A stretch of DNA of 6,296 bases, taken from the NCBI GenBank assembly GCA_910588555.1, contig CAJUPC010000030.1, positions 1 through 6,296 of the forward strand, in the 5' to 3' direction. Position numbers and translations under genes: made by a program. Shown here piece after piece: positions 1 through 6,066 of the stretch. Numbering within the stretch: position 1 is the first letter of the stretch; each line of letters opens with the position of its first letter. The stretch comes from Candidatus Gastranaerophilales bacterium (GTDB taxonomy: Bacteria; Cyanobacteriota; Vampirovibrionia; Gastranaerophilales; Gastranaerophilaceae). The notes beneath the pieces were generated by a model. That model was not told where the DNA came from, did no database searches, and saw only the letters and a program-made list of their open reading frames with translations.

Positions 1-2304
1 ATAGACAAAAAAACAATACAAAAACAGGATATAGGTATACATCCCGTTTTAATTGAAAACAATATTTCACAGATAGAAAAGATATTAAACTTTCTTAATA
101 CCCCGCTTCCTTTATTACTTGTAAACGGATTTATGGGAACAGGAAAGGTTATGGCTGTTAATCAGGCTTTGTCTTTTCTTAAAGATGATGTTATATTGCT
201 AAAGTACAACTGTTTTGAAACAACTATTCTTGACGACATTCTGCTTGAATTTTTTGACAGTTTTAAAAAACTTACGGCACAAAATGTTATCCAAATGCCG
301 AAAGCAAAATCAGAAAATTTTACTCAAAAAATCAATGCTTATTTTGACTCAATAAACAAACCGGTTGTTATCATTTTAAATTCATTTGAGCAAATTTTGA
401 AAGATAACAAACAGGAAATTTTAGACTTTTTATTCCACCTGTCAAAATCATACAAAATTAAAACAATAATTATCGGCAGAAAATTTGACTATGCAGATTT
501 TAAACAGAATTATGACCGAGTTGCAATCAACGCTCTGGATAAAGGAATTTTTGAAAAGTACTTACGCGAAGAAGGCTTTAAACAAATCGGACCGCTCTCG
601 GATGAATTATATAAATTTTCCAGAGGTTACTGGTTTTACACAACTCTTGCAATAAGGATTATGCAAATCCGAAAACTTTCGCTTGCCGATTTTTTATCAG
701 GCTATACCAAAAGTTTCCAGACCTTTAATGATTTTATCTTACGAGAAGCTCTCGCCCTTGTTGACCCGGTAAGCGGCCATTTGTTCAGATTTCTTACTAT
801 AATGCGTCACCCCGTCAATGTAAAACTTCTGAAAGTCTTAAATCTATACGATGCCGACAGAATTTCATTTTTTGTTGATAACTTGATTTTAACAAAAGAG
901 GGTTCAATGATTTATCTGCAAGATTATTTTAAAGTTATTGCAGAAAATTCTATTGCAGAAAATATTCTTGTTAAAATCCATAAAAGCTGTGTGGAATTAT
1001 ACGAAACCCAGCTTCCATTGAAGCCGCTTGAAAGAGATTTGTTGATTTCACGCCAGACAATGCGAAAAGAAATGGAATTTCATCAGCTTTTCATTCCTAA
1101 AAAACCGATGATTGCACAAAAGGCAGTGCCCGAACCTCAATTTATTCAAGCTCAAATTCCTCATCAGCCGCCACAGACAATCCATGAAAAAGACGAGCAG
1201 ATTAAAAACATTTCTTTCGTTTTTGACTCAGAAGCAAATGAAATGGCAATTATGAATAAAATTGCAACTTCTATTAATCAGTTTGTTGATATTACCGATA
1301 AAAAATCACAGGCACTTGAAGAAATTAAAAACCAGCCGCTTGTGGAACTCATTAACCTTGCAAAAAAAGAAGAACAAAACTTTGAATACACAAAAGCAGT
1401 TATGATTTATCAAAAAGCTCTCACAATGAATAACGACGATGATTATTATACATTCTTACCAATGATTTATACCAAAATTGCAGCAGCATTCAAAAACCTC
1501 TCCGACTGGTTTAATTCTCTTAAATACTTTGAACTAGCGGTTGAATTTTATCTTTCGACAGGCGACAGCGAAAAAATTAACGAATGCAGCTATGAAATAG
1601 CAAACATTTATTATATAACTTTCAAACGTGAAAGAGCTGAAAAAATATTAAATGACATTTTGGCAGAAAATATATCAGCAAATCTAAAAATCAAATCTCA
1701 ATTACTACTGGCAAATATCACAGGCCAAGGAATAAACGAACTTCCTGAGTCAACTTCAGAAATTGAAAAATCGGTTCTTACTGAGCTCTATTTTAGATAC
1801 GCACTGAATTGTGATGAAGAAGGAAATATTGAAAAAGCTGTCAAATATTACAAAAAATGCATTGAAACATCACAGGATATAAAAATTAATGCGTGGCTTT
1901 CTTCTGCTCTTGCAAACCTTGCAACTATTTACGATGAAAATGGCAAATCGGATTTAGCCGTAAAATATCTGCAAGAAAGTCTGCGTCTTGATGATTTATC
2001 CAAAAATTATAACGGAATTTACACATCAGCAATGAAACTTGCAGAAGTTTTTACAGAGAAAAATCCTGAAAAATCGCTTGAATACCTTAAACGTGCAAAA
2101 AACTGCGCGGACGAATTAAATGAACCATTCTACATAGCAGCAGCAAACAGTGCTCTCGGCGATTTTTATTACGACAAAAAAGATTTTAAAAATGCTCTAA
2201 TGCACTATGAAAATGCTAAAAAACTTGCGGCAAACAATCTTACTAAAGACAGTATTGCCAAAATAGAATTACGAATTGAAAATATAAAAAAAGGCTCAAA
2301 ATGA
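1..2304 (+). CDS. STAND-like P-loop NTPase with C-terminal TPR repeats (5'-truncated by window edge)
   Basis: The frame is open from base 1, and the first ATG (133) falls inside the P-loop. The real start therefore lies left of the window, and 767 residues are visible. Counting codons from base 1, the Walker A-like motif GFMGTGKV is at 43-50. A Walker B-like strand (VVIILNSFE) follows, then a sensor-1-like strand ending in IIIGR, and a probable winged-helix segment (about codons 255-310). A Pro/Gln-rich linker sits near nt 1090-1190. The C-terminal third (about nt 1350-2240) is helical, with roughly seven TPR-like units such as YTKAVMIYQKAL and FKNALMHYENAKKL. The order P-loop, winged helix, TPR is that of STAND signalling ATPases, which use TPRs to bind partners. 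No membrane segment is seen. Two catalytic positions are unusual: Val follows the Walker A Lys, and Asn replaces the Walker B Asp. It may therefore bind nucleotide weakly or act as a scaffold. Its cellular role is unknown. It overlaps rsmG by 4 bases. Confidence 0.8.
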   Translation: MDKKTIQKQDIGIHPVLIENNISQIEKILNFLNTPLPLLLVNGFMGTGKVMAVNQALSFLKDDVILLKYNCFETTILDDILLEFFDSFKKLTAQNVIQMPKAKSENFTQKINAYFDSINKPVVIILNSFEQILKDNKQEILDFLFHLSKSYKIKTIIIGRKFDYADFKQNYDRVAINALDKGIFEKYLREEGFKQIGPLSDELYKFSRGYWFYTTLAIRIMQIRKLSLADFLSGYTKSFQTFNDFILREALALVDPVSGHLFRFLTIMRHPVNVKLLKVLNLYDADRISFFVDNLILTKEGSMIYLQDYFKVIAENSIAENILVKIHKSCVELYETQLPLKPLERDLLISRQTMRKEMEFHQLFIPKKPMIAQKAVPEPQFIQAQIPHQPPQTIHEKDEQIKNISFVFDSEANEMAIMNKIATSINQFVDITDKKSQALEEIKNQPLVELINLAKKEEQNFEYTKAVMIYQKALTMNNDDDYYTFLPMIYTKIAAAFKNLSDWFNSLKYFELAVEFYLSTGDSEKINECSYEIANIYYITFKRERAEKILNDILAENISANLKIKSQLLLANITGQGINELPESTSEIEKSVLTELYFRYALNCDEEGNIEKAVKYYKKCIETSQDIKINAWLSSALANLATIYDENGKSDLAVKYLQESLRLDDLSKNYNGIYTSAMKLAEVFTEKNPEKSLEYLKRAKNCADELNEPFYIAAANSALGDFYYDKKDFKNALMHYENAKKLAANNLTKDSIAKIELRIENIKKGSK

Positions 2305-2891
2305 AATCTAAAGAATTTTTTAACAAATATATAGAAGTTTTTCTGAAACAGAATTCCGTATTAAACTTAATTTCTAAGAATGATGAAAAGTTTTTATGGG
2401 AAAAACATATTTTTGACAGTCTTGCAATAGAACATTTTTTTAACAAATATCAAACCGGAAAAACTCTGCTTGACTTCGGAACTGGCGGCGGCTTTCCATC
2501 AGTGCCGGTTGCACTATCTTATCCTGAACTAGACGTTTACGCACTTGACAGTATTCAAAAAAAAATAAATGCTATTGATAATATAAAATCTGAACTTAAT
2601 ATCACAAATCTGCATACTCATTGCGGGCGCGTTGAAAATTTTGTACAGCAATTCGATATAGTCACCTCTCGCGCAGTTGCTTCACTTGATAAAATCACAG
2701 ACTATGCAATGCCGAAATTAAAAAACGACGGATATTTTGTAGCTTATAAATCAATTAAAGCAAAAGAAGAAATTGCAGAAGCAAAAAACATTTTAAAAAA
2801 GCATAAAGCAGAAGTTATTGATATAATTGAATACGATTTACCGTTAGAGGAAAATCACACCCGTAATTTGATTGTAATAAGGCGTTCGTAA
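2301..2891 (+). CDS. rsmG: 16S rRNA (guanine-N7) methyltransferase RsmG (GidB)
   Basis: It encodes 196 residues, close to the usual family length (about 207 in E. coli). RsmG methylates N7 of G527 (E. coli numbering) in the 530 loop of 16S rRNA using S-adenosylmethionine; loss of the enzyme typically gives low-level streptomycin resistance. Visible family signatures are NLISK (22-26), WEKHIFDSL (33-41), the SAM-binding loop LLDFGTGGGFP (56-66), CGRVENF (108-114), SRAVASL (123-129) and the C-terminal strand RNLIVIRR. The residue after GGGFP is Ser67, where many homologues have Gly. The ATG at 2301 overlaps the upstream stop as ATGA, and an AAGG lies about 6 bases before it inside the upstream gene. 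Translation is therefore probably coupled. Pairing with a STAND/TPR gene is not a standard rsmG context; the gene is often near mnmG or parA/parB elsewhere. Confidence 0.95.
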   Translation: MKSKEFFNKYIEVFLKQNSVLNLISKNDEKFLWEKHIFDSLAIEHFFNKYQTGKTLLDFGTGGGFPSVPVALSYPELDVYALDSIQKKINAIDNIKSELNITNLHTHCGRVENFVQQFDIVTSRAVASLDKITDYAMPKLKNDGYFVAYKSIKAKEEIAEAKNILKKHKAEVIDIIEYDLPLEENHTRNLIVIRRS

Positions 2892-3050
2892 TAATATCGC
2901 AGCTGCTCGCATTAAACGGTACCGTTCAAATCGAAAACCGCGCTTTTCAATTATGATTGCTTAACTGTCGAAATACGTCGTATTTCTCCTGCCTCTGCTT
3001 GTTTTTCAGCATGTTTAAAAAGTTACACCAAAACTTCATAGGGCTACGTG
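2892..3050. repeat. Palindrome-rich intergenic block, possible dispersed repeat element
   Basis: This stretch after the rsmG stop is visibly richer in G+C than the AT-rich spacer to its right. It is dense in small palindromes: GCAGCTGC (2899-2906), the perfect 12-mer AACGGTACCGTT (2915-2926), GAAAA-N6-TTTTC (2933-2948) and GAAATACG-T-CGTATTTC (2970-2986). A 30-codon minus-strand ORF (3039-2947) and short plus-strand frames cross it, but none has a Shine-Dalgarno. Its makeup suggests a noncoding dispersed repeat or the decayed end of a mobile or structured element lying in the rsmG 3' UTR. That reading is inference, since no second copy lies in the window. Confidence 0.35.
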
Positions 3051-3058
3051 TGTATAAC

Positions 3059-3086
3059 AAAAAAAACCACTCAATAAATTGAGTGG
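3059..3086 (-). terminator. Intrinsic terminator, strongest on the minus strand
   Basis: A perfect 8-bp stem CCACTCAA / TTGAGTGG (3067-3074 with 3079-3086) closes a 4-base loop. Read leftward, it is followed at once by eight U residues (3066-3059), a textbook Rho-independent terminator for the candidate small RNA. Read rightward, the tail is only GTCGTTTT, so it could serve the rsmG operon less efficiently, about 175 bases after the rsmG stop. Confidence 0.8.
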
Positions 3087-3171
3087 GTCGTTTTCTGCAT
3101 CCTAATGGTCTCTTTTAGTGTTTATTATTTAGGAGTTTATATGTTTTTGGGGTTAATGAATTCTATTTATA

Positions 3172-3194
3172 TTTAGTGTTTCGACTACACTTAA
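3172..3194. promoter_or_regulatory. Dyad AGTGT-N7-ACACT, copy 1 (possible operator or RNA hairpin)
   Basis: Arms AGTGT (3175-3179) and ACACT (3187-3191) are separated by 7 bases and flanked by T-rich and TAA sequence. The site lies about 10-27 bases downstream of the predicted small RNA start. The same arms with the same spacing recur at 3282-3298. It may be a repressor operator, or the 5' hairpin of the small RNA, or both. Confidence 0.35.
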
Positions 3195-3207
3195 ATCTTA
3201 CTTAATT

Positions 3208-3236
3208 ATTATTGCATATCCATTTTTAAATGTCAA
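3208..3236 (-). promoter_or_regulatory. Sigma-70-type promoter reading leftward into the candidate small RNA
   Basis: On the minus strand a perfect -35 TTGACA (3236-3231) is followed by exactly 17 bases and then the -10 AATAAT (3213-3208). The -10 is preceded by TGC, giving an extended -10 (TGnAATAAT). The -10 differs from consensus at one base only. This is the best-matching promoter in the window, and no protein gene lies downstream of it before the terminator at 3086-3059. Confidence 0.65.
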
Positions 3237-3263
3237 TATTATGATTTAATATTTTTTTATCAT

Positions 3264-3380
3264 TTTTCAAAACGCTTATATAGTGTACAATCCACACTTT
3301 ACAAAACTTCATAATACTGTTATTTTTGTTTTATTTTTGGGTATATAAAATTGCAACAAATATATGTAAACAAATATTAA
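3264..3380 (+). promoter_or_regulatory. Region with weak candidate promoters for the small gene pair
   Basis: Two rightward candidates are visible: TTTTCA (3264-3269), 16 bases, TACAAT (3286-3291); and TTGCAA (3351-3356), 18 bases, TATTAA (3375-3380). Neither is strong in such AT-rich DNA. The pair at 3458-3992 must be transcribed from this spacer unless there is read-through from rsmG. The first candidate would give a leader of about 160 nt, the second one of about 70 nt. Confidence 0.3.
3279..3301. promoter_or_regulatory. Dyad AGTGT-N7-ACACT, copy 2 (possible operator)
   Basis: Arms AGTGT (3282-3286) and ACACT (3294-3298) have the same 7-base spacing as copy 1, with matching flanks (T.T before, T.A after). 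Its centre is 107 bp from that of copy 1, near ten helical turns. It lies upstream of the leftward promoter and overlaps a weak rightward -10 candidate (3286-3291), so a bound protein could act on both directions. This is inference from the repeat alone. Confidence 0.35.
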
Positions 3381-3457
3381 GCACAATATTAAACAAAAAG
3401 CAATTTTTCTAATAATATATACTTTATATATACGAGAGTATTTAATAGGAAAATTTT

Positions 3458-3721
3458 ATGGCAATATCAATCAATCCATTTATGAATGCTGCCGCAACAC
3501 AAGGCTACACACATACAAGTCAATTATCACAAATAACACTGAATAATGACGAAGTAAGTATAGCGGCAAGAGGTATGACATTTACCCAGCCTGATTGGAT
3601 TCCTGACGGTTTGAACCAAACAACAGGAGGAGCATTCGGTGGGATGTTAAACTTTATAACAGCAGCTAGATATGACGAAAACGGTTTACCACCGCAAACA
3701 ACAAAATCTTGGATAGGATAA
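3458..3721 (+). CDS. Small hypothetical protein, first of a coupled pair
   Basis: It encodes 87 residues, and I do not recognise the family. The start is supported by AGGA (3447-3450), 7 bases before the ATG. The product is soluble-looking, without a signal peptide, transmembrane segment or cysteine. It is rich in Thr, Asn, Gln and Ala at the N-terminus, with a Gly-rich middle (TTGGAFGGMLNF, about residues 50-61). The lone acidic cluster is NNDE near residue 30. Codon use matches the neighbours, so it does not look like a spurious ORF. The next gene starts 4 bases after its stop, and the Shine-Dalgarno of that gene lies in this gene's last codons. The two products are therefore probably made together in similar amounts and may form a complex. 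A structural, surface or secreted role is possible, but the sequence does not show it. Confidence 0.65.
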   Translation: MAISINPFMNAAATQGYTHTSQLSQITLNNDEVSIAARGMTFTQPDWIPDGLNQTTGGAFGGMLNFITAARYDENGLPPQTTKSWIG

Positions 3722-3725
3722 AATT

Positions 3726-3992
3726 ATGGAACCCGGTAACAGAGCATTAACTGGAATACAAAATAATATTGGGCCTGCCGGAATGGACGCATCCAGTCTT
3801 GGCGGAACAAATCTGCCTTATACGTTTTTGGATGCAACACGTGTTGGCAGGAACAGCGAAACATTAAATTCTCAAACGTATAATCCTCAGGAATTGATTG
3901 CAAATTTTAATGCAACATTTGGAAACAGAGTCGGACTGGGACAAAATATTTTTAGTCCGCAACAGGGTCAAAACTTGCATGTTATATCATAA
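3726..3992 (+). CDS. Small hypothetical protein, second of a coupled pair
   Basis: It encodes 88 residues of unrecognised family. The ATG lies 4 bases after the preceding stop. Its AGGA (3715-3718) overlaps the end of that gene with a 7-base gap to the start, an arrangement typical of translational coupling. The protein is low in charge and rich in Asn, Gly, Gln and Thr (for example ANFNATFGNRVGLGQNIF near residues 59-76). It has no cysteine, signal peptide or membrane helix. The composition resembles its upstream partner, but I see no clear alignable repeat between them. The reading frames differ and both starts have ribosome binding sites, so I treat them as two genes and not as one frameshifted gene. 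The stop runs directly into a terminator hairpin. Confidence 0.65.
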   Translation: MEPGNRALTGIQNNIGPAGMDASSLGGTNLPYTFLDATRVGRNSETLNSQTYNPQELIANFNATFGNRVGLGQNIFSPQQGQNLHVIS

Positions 3993-4034
3993 AAAAACGA
4001 CGAAACTCAATAGTATCGCCGTTTTTTATTTTTT
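3991..4034. terminator. Bidirectional terminator between convergent genes
   Basis: A hairpin pairs 3992-3999 with 4020-4027 (A6CG with CGT6) and CGA 4001-4003 with TCG 4016-4018, around a 12-base loop. The single internal mismatch is A4000/C4019. In the leftward transcript this becomes a G-U pair, giving an unbroken CGGCGA/UCGUCG stem followed by a run of U. In the rightward transcript it is an A-C mismatch, followed by T6AT6. It thus serves both the small gene pair and the aminotransferase gene, probably better for the latter. Confidence 0.8.
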
Positions 4035-4043
4035 CATTTTTAA

Positions 4044-5168
4044 TTAAACAGCAGCAGCTGATTTTGATTTTTCAATACAATCAATCAAAGTTGAAGCAAC
4101 TGTTCTTTGTTCTTCTTCTGTCAATTCAGGGAACATAGGCAATGAAACTACCAAATCGGTATTTTCTTCTGATACAGGCAATGAACCCTTACCAACGCCA
4201 AGATATTCATGAACTTTTTGTAAGTGCAAAGGAATAGGATAGTAAAGCATAGCACCAATTCCGCGTTCCTGAAGCATTTTGTGAACTTCATCTCTGTTAG
4301 GTATTTTAACAGTGTACTGGTGATAAACACAGTATGTATCATCTAGTTCAACAGGTGTTTGAATATCTGCACAATCTTTTAATAATTCATTGTAATAATA
4401 AGCATGTTTACGTCTCATTTCATTCCATTCCTTGATATGAGGAAGTTTTACACGCAAAATTGCAGATTGAATTTCGTCAAGTCTGCTGTTAACACCGATT
4501 TCGTCATGGTGATAACGAATAGCACCACCGTGATTTCTCAAGGCAATTACGCGGTCTTTTAATTTTTCATCATTACACATGATTAAACCACCATCACCCA
4601 TACCGCCTAAATTTTTAGTAGGATAGAAGCTCAAACAGCCAAACTCACCGAATGTACCGACCATTTTACCCTTGTATAATGCTCCAACAGCCTGACAGCA
4701 GTCTTCGATTACGTGCAAATTGTGTTTTTTAGCAACTGCCATAATTGTATCCATATCACAAGGCTGACCGTAAAGGTGAACAGGGATAATCGCTTTTGTT
4801 TTTGATGTGATTGCAGCTTCAAGTTTTGAAGCGTCCATATTAAATGTATCTTTATCAATATCAACAAAAACCGGTTTAGCACCTACAATACCGATAGCTT
4901 CTGTAGTTGCAACGAATGTAAATGCAACGGTAATAACTTCATCACCTGCACCAATATTCAACGCACGTAATGCCAAATGCAAAGCATCTGTACCTGAATT
5001 TAAGCCTACTGTATATTTACAGCCGTAAAAATCAGCCATTTCCTGTTCGAAAGCTTTTGTATTAGGTCCCAAAATATAAGAACCGGAACGTAAAACTTCA
5101 CAAACTGCTTTTTCTACTTCCGCACCAATAGCTGCGTACTGACGTTTTGAATCTAAAATAGGTATCAT
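4044..5168 (-). CDS. DegT/DnrJ/EryC1/StrS-family PLP-dependent sugar aminotransferase
   Basis: It encodes 374 residues, the usual length for this fold-type I family, which moves an amino group (usually from glutamate) to the keto group of a nucleotide-linked sugar for surface polysaccharide, glycan or natural product synthesis in the cytoplasm. Visible motifs are SGSYILGP (28-35), NSGTDAL binding the cofactor phosphate (57-63), PVHLYGQ (129-135), EDCCQAVGA (155-163) with Asp156 contacting the PLP ring nitrogen, and SFYPTKNLGGMGDGG (180-194) with Lys185 as the Schiff-base lysine. RYHHDEIGVNSRLDEIQSAIL (218-238) completes the set. The RYHH..VGVNSRLD segment resembles WbpE/WlbC-type UDP-3-keto-glucuronate aminotransferases, but the substrate remains unproven. 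EDCCQ is unusual where EDAAQ or EDCAQ is common. The start is fixed by a strong AAGGAG 8 bases upstream (5182-5177). No other sugar gene adjoins it. It lies 87 bases after the 269-residue gene on the same strand and may share its transcript. Confidence 0.93.
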   Translation of the reverse strand: MIPILDSKRQYAAIGAEVEKAVCEVLRSGSYILGPNTKAFEQEMADFYGCKYTVGLNSGTDALHLALRALNIGAGDEVITVAFTFVATTEAIGIVGAKPVFVDIDKDTFNMDASKLEAAITSKTKAIIPVHLYGQPCDMDTIMAVAKKHNLHVIEDCCQAVGALYKGKMVGTFGEFGCLSFYPTKNLGGMGDGGLIMCNDEKLKDRVIALRNHGGAIRYHHDEIGVNSRLDEIQSAILRVKLPHIKEWNEMRRKHAYYYNELLKDCADIQTPVELDDTYCVYHQYTVKIPNRDEVHKMLQERGIGAMLYYPIPLHLQKVHEYLGVGKGSLPVSEENTDLVVSLPMFPELTEEEQRTVASTLIDCIEKSKSAAAV

Positions 5169-5255
5169 ATAAATTTCTCCTTCTCTATCTACCCTTAATA
5201 CAAGTTTATCACAACAATTTAATGCCTTTATATAAGCTTAATAATCCCTCAGATA

Positions 5256-6065
5256 TTATTCAATAATCTCAGGCGGTTTTTCAAAATACTTCGTAAACTT
5301 CTTTATATATTGAGGAAGTTCTGTACAATATGCTTCCAAATCCAAAGACACACCTTCTGCAACAGGATAAGTCTTTATACCCACAGCCTTATACATCGAA
5401 CGCATAAATACATTTGAAATCGCATCACTCCCTCTTGCCCATGGAGTTGCGTGCGCTAATACCCAGCGCATTTGAGCAATTGTCGAATTAATTTCATTCA
5501 AATTTTCAGGTTTTACATCTTGAATTAAATACTTTGGAAATATAGTTTTGAAAGATTCAAATACGTGATTTAAAGAATTATTAATATCATACTGACTCCC
5601 ATGTTCAATGCTACTATAATTAATCGGACGCGATATAGCTAAATTAGCGGGAGTTTCCTCAAGCGGATAAGTACATACATGATTTAACCTTTGAGCATAA
5701 GAACTGTATCTTCCATAAGGATACAAAGTATAAGCACAATCTGGTTCACACTCCCAACCCTTTCTTTGAGTTCTCAAAATCCCTGTTTCCATACTTTTAC
5801 GAAAATCATTAAGCATTTTATTTGCATCTTTGACACCGTCAGTAATTAAATGCAGAATAAATTCTGCGGGAGATTTTTTCCTAATATTATCAACAGCCTT
5901 GTCTGCAGTCTTAATTACAGTATCTGCCCAATCATAATTTTTTCCATAGCCTTGAATTCGGATAAAAAAATCATCTCTGCTAAATTTAAGTTTAGGAGAA
6001 TTTAAATTTGCCGTAAAATCAGGTGTATTATATTTTGACGTACCATTCTGTAATGGCAAAAGCAT
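5256..6065 (-). CDS. Conserved-looking hypothetical protein with an HATPWARGSD motif block
   Basis: It encodes 269 residues of no family I can name. The start is supported by GAGGAA (6076-6071), 5 bases before the ATG. There is no signal peptide or transmembrane helix. The N-terminal 20 residues look disordered. A mixed region with DDFFIRIQGYGKNYDWA (31-47) and an amphipathic helix follows. Cysteines at 106, 110, 131 and 247 are not spaced as a clear metal site. The densest segment is 196-262, with MRWVLAHATPWARGSDAISN (199-218), MYKAVGIKTYP (224-234) and GVSLDLEAYCTEL (238-250). Invariant-looking residues there are Trp201, His205, Trp209, Arg211, Gly212 and Asp214. Such a block usually marks an active or binding site. 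A Fic HPFxxGNGR motif is absent. It could be an enzyme or an effector, but neither is shown. The aminotransferase gene follows downstream, and the tRNA-Leu terminator lies upstream. Confidence 0.75.
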   Translation of the reverse strand: MLLPLQNGTSKYNTPDFTANLNSPKLKFSRDDFFIRIQGYGKNYDWADTVIKTADKAVDNIRKKSPAEFILHLITDGVKDANKMLNDFRKSMETGILRTQRKGWECEPDCAYTLYPYGRYSSYAQRLNHVCTYPLEETPANLAISRPINYSSIEHGSQYDINNSLNHVFESFKTIFPKYLIQDVKPENLNEINSTIAQMRWVLAHATPWARGSDAISNVFMRSMYKAVGIKTYPVAEGVSLDLEAYCTELPQYIKKFTKYFEKPPEIIE

Positions 6066-6066
6066 G

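Larger units (their letters stand above)
3059..3202 (-). ncRNA. Candidate small RNA gene with its own promoter and terminator
   Basis: A strong minus-strand promoter (3236-3208) predicts a 5' end near 3201-3202, and an intrinsic terminator ends in U8 at 3066-3059. The transcript would be about 140 nt with no ORF longer than about 9 codons. Its 5' end can fold into a small hairpin (AGTGT 3191-3187 with ACACT 3179-3175, 7-base loop). An A-rich, apparently unpaired stretch follows, then the terminator stem. The middle carries ACTCCTAAAT, complementary to an ATTTAGGAGT-type ribosome binding site, and two copies of AAACACTAAA (3181-3172 and 3123-3114). Hairpin, exposed ACUCCU segment and terminator recall the layout of cyanobacterial Yfr1, which is shorter and carries ACUCCUCACAC. 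Homology is not claimed. A trans-acting antisense role at ribosome binding sites is inference. Confidence 0.5.

Noticed and set aside
133..135. ATG as the start of the STAND/TPR gene
   Set aside because: The frame stays open to base 1, and the ATG lies in the middle of the P-loop (GFMGTGK). The true start is therefore upstream of the window.
2243..2446. 67-codon minus-strand ORF across the rsmG junction
   Set aside because: It is antisense to two well-supported genes, has no family resemblance, and is rich in Phe/Leu/Ser as expected for the opposite strand of A-rich coding DNA.
2947..3039. 30-codon minus-strand ORF (starts MKFWCNF)
   Set aside because: No Shine-Dalgarno, it overlaps several palindromes, and it lies downstream of a strong leftward terminator. 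A noncoding repeat explains it better.
3071..3100. 9-codon minus-strand ORF (MQKTTHSIY) just before the leftward terminator, as an attenuator leader peptide
   Set aside because: There is no properly spaced Shine-Dalgarno, no run of regulatory codons, no alternative antiterminator pairing, and no downstream gene to attenuate.
3141..3176. 11-codon plus-strand ORF with AGGAG (MFLGLMNSIYI)
   Set aside because: The ribosome binding site is good, but the frame is very short, there is no rightward promoter before it, and it is the exact antisense of the candidate small RNA. Its AGGAG is the complement of the ACTCCT segment.
3458..3992. The two small ORFs as one frameshifted gene
   Set aside because: Each has its own AGGA at 7-base spacing and an intact stop or start, and nothing shows that they are two halves of one domain.
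4148..4342. 64-codon minus-strand ORF inside the aminotransferase gene
   Set aside because: It is an alternative frame of a clearly coding, motif-complete gene.
4807..5028. 73-codon plus-strand ORF antisense to the aminotransferase gene
   Set aside because: It is a shadow of the coding strand, with low-complexity Ala/Ser/Val content and no ribosome binding site of note.
5245..5275. Inverted repeat ATTATT-C-AATAAT near the end of the 269-residue gene as a terminator
   Set aside because: It has only six A-T pairs, no G-C core and no U-run, so it is too weak to call.
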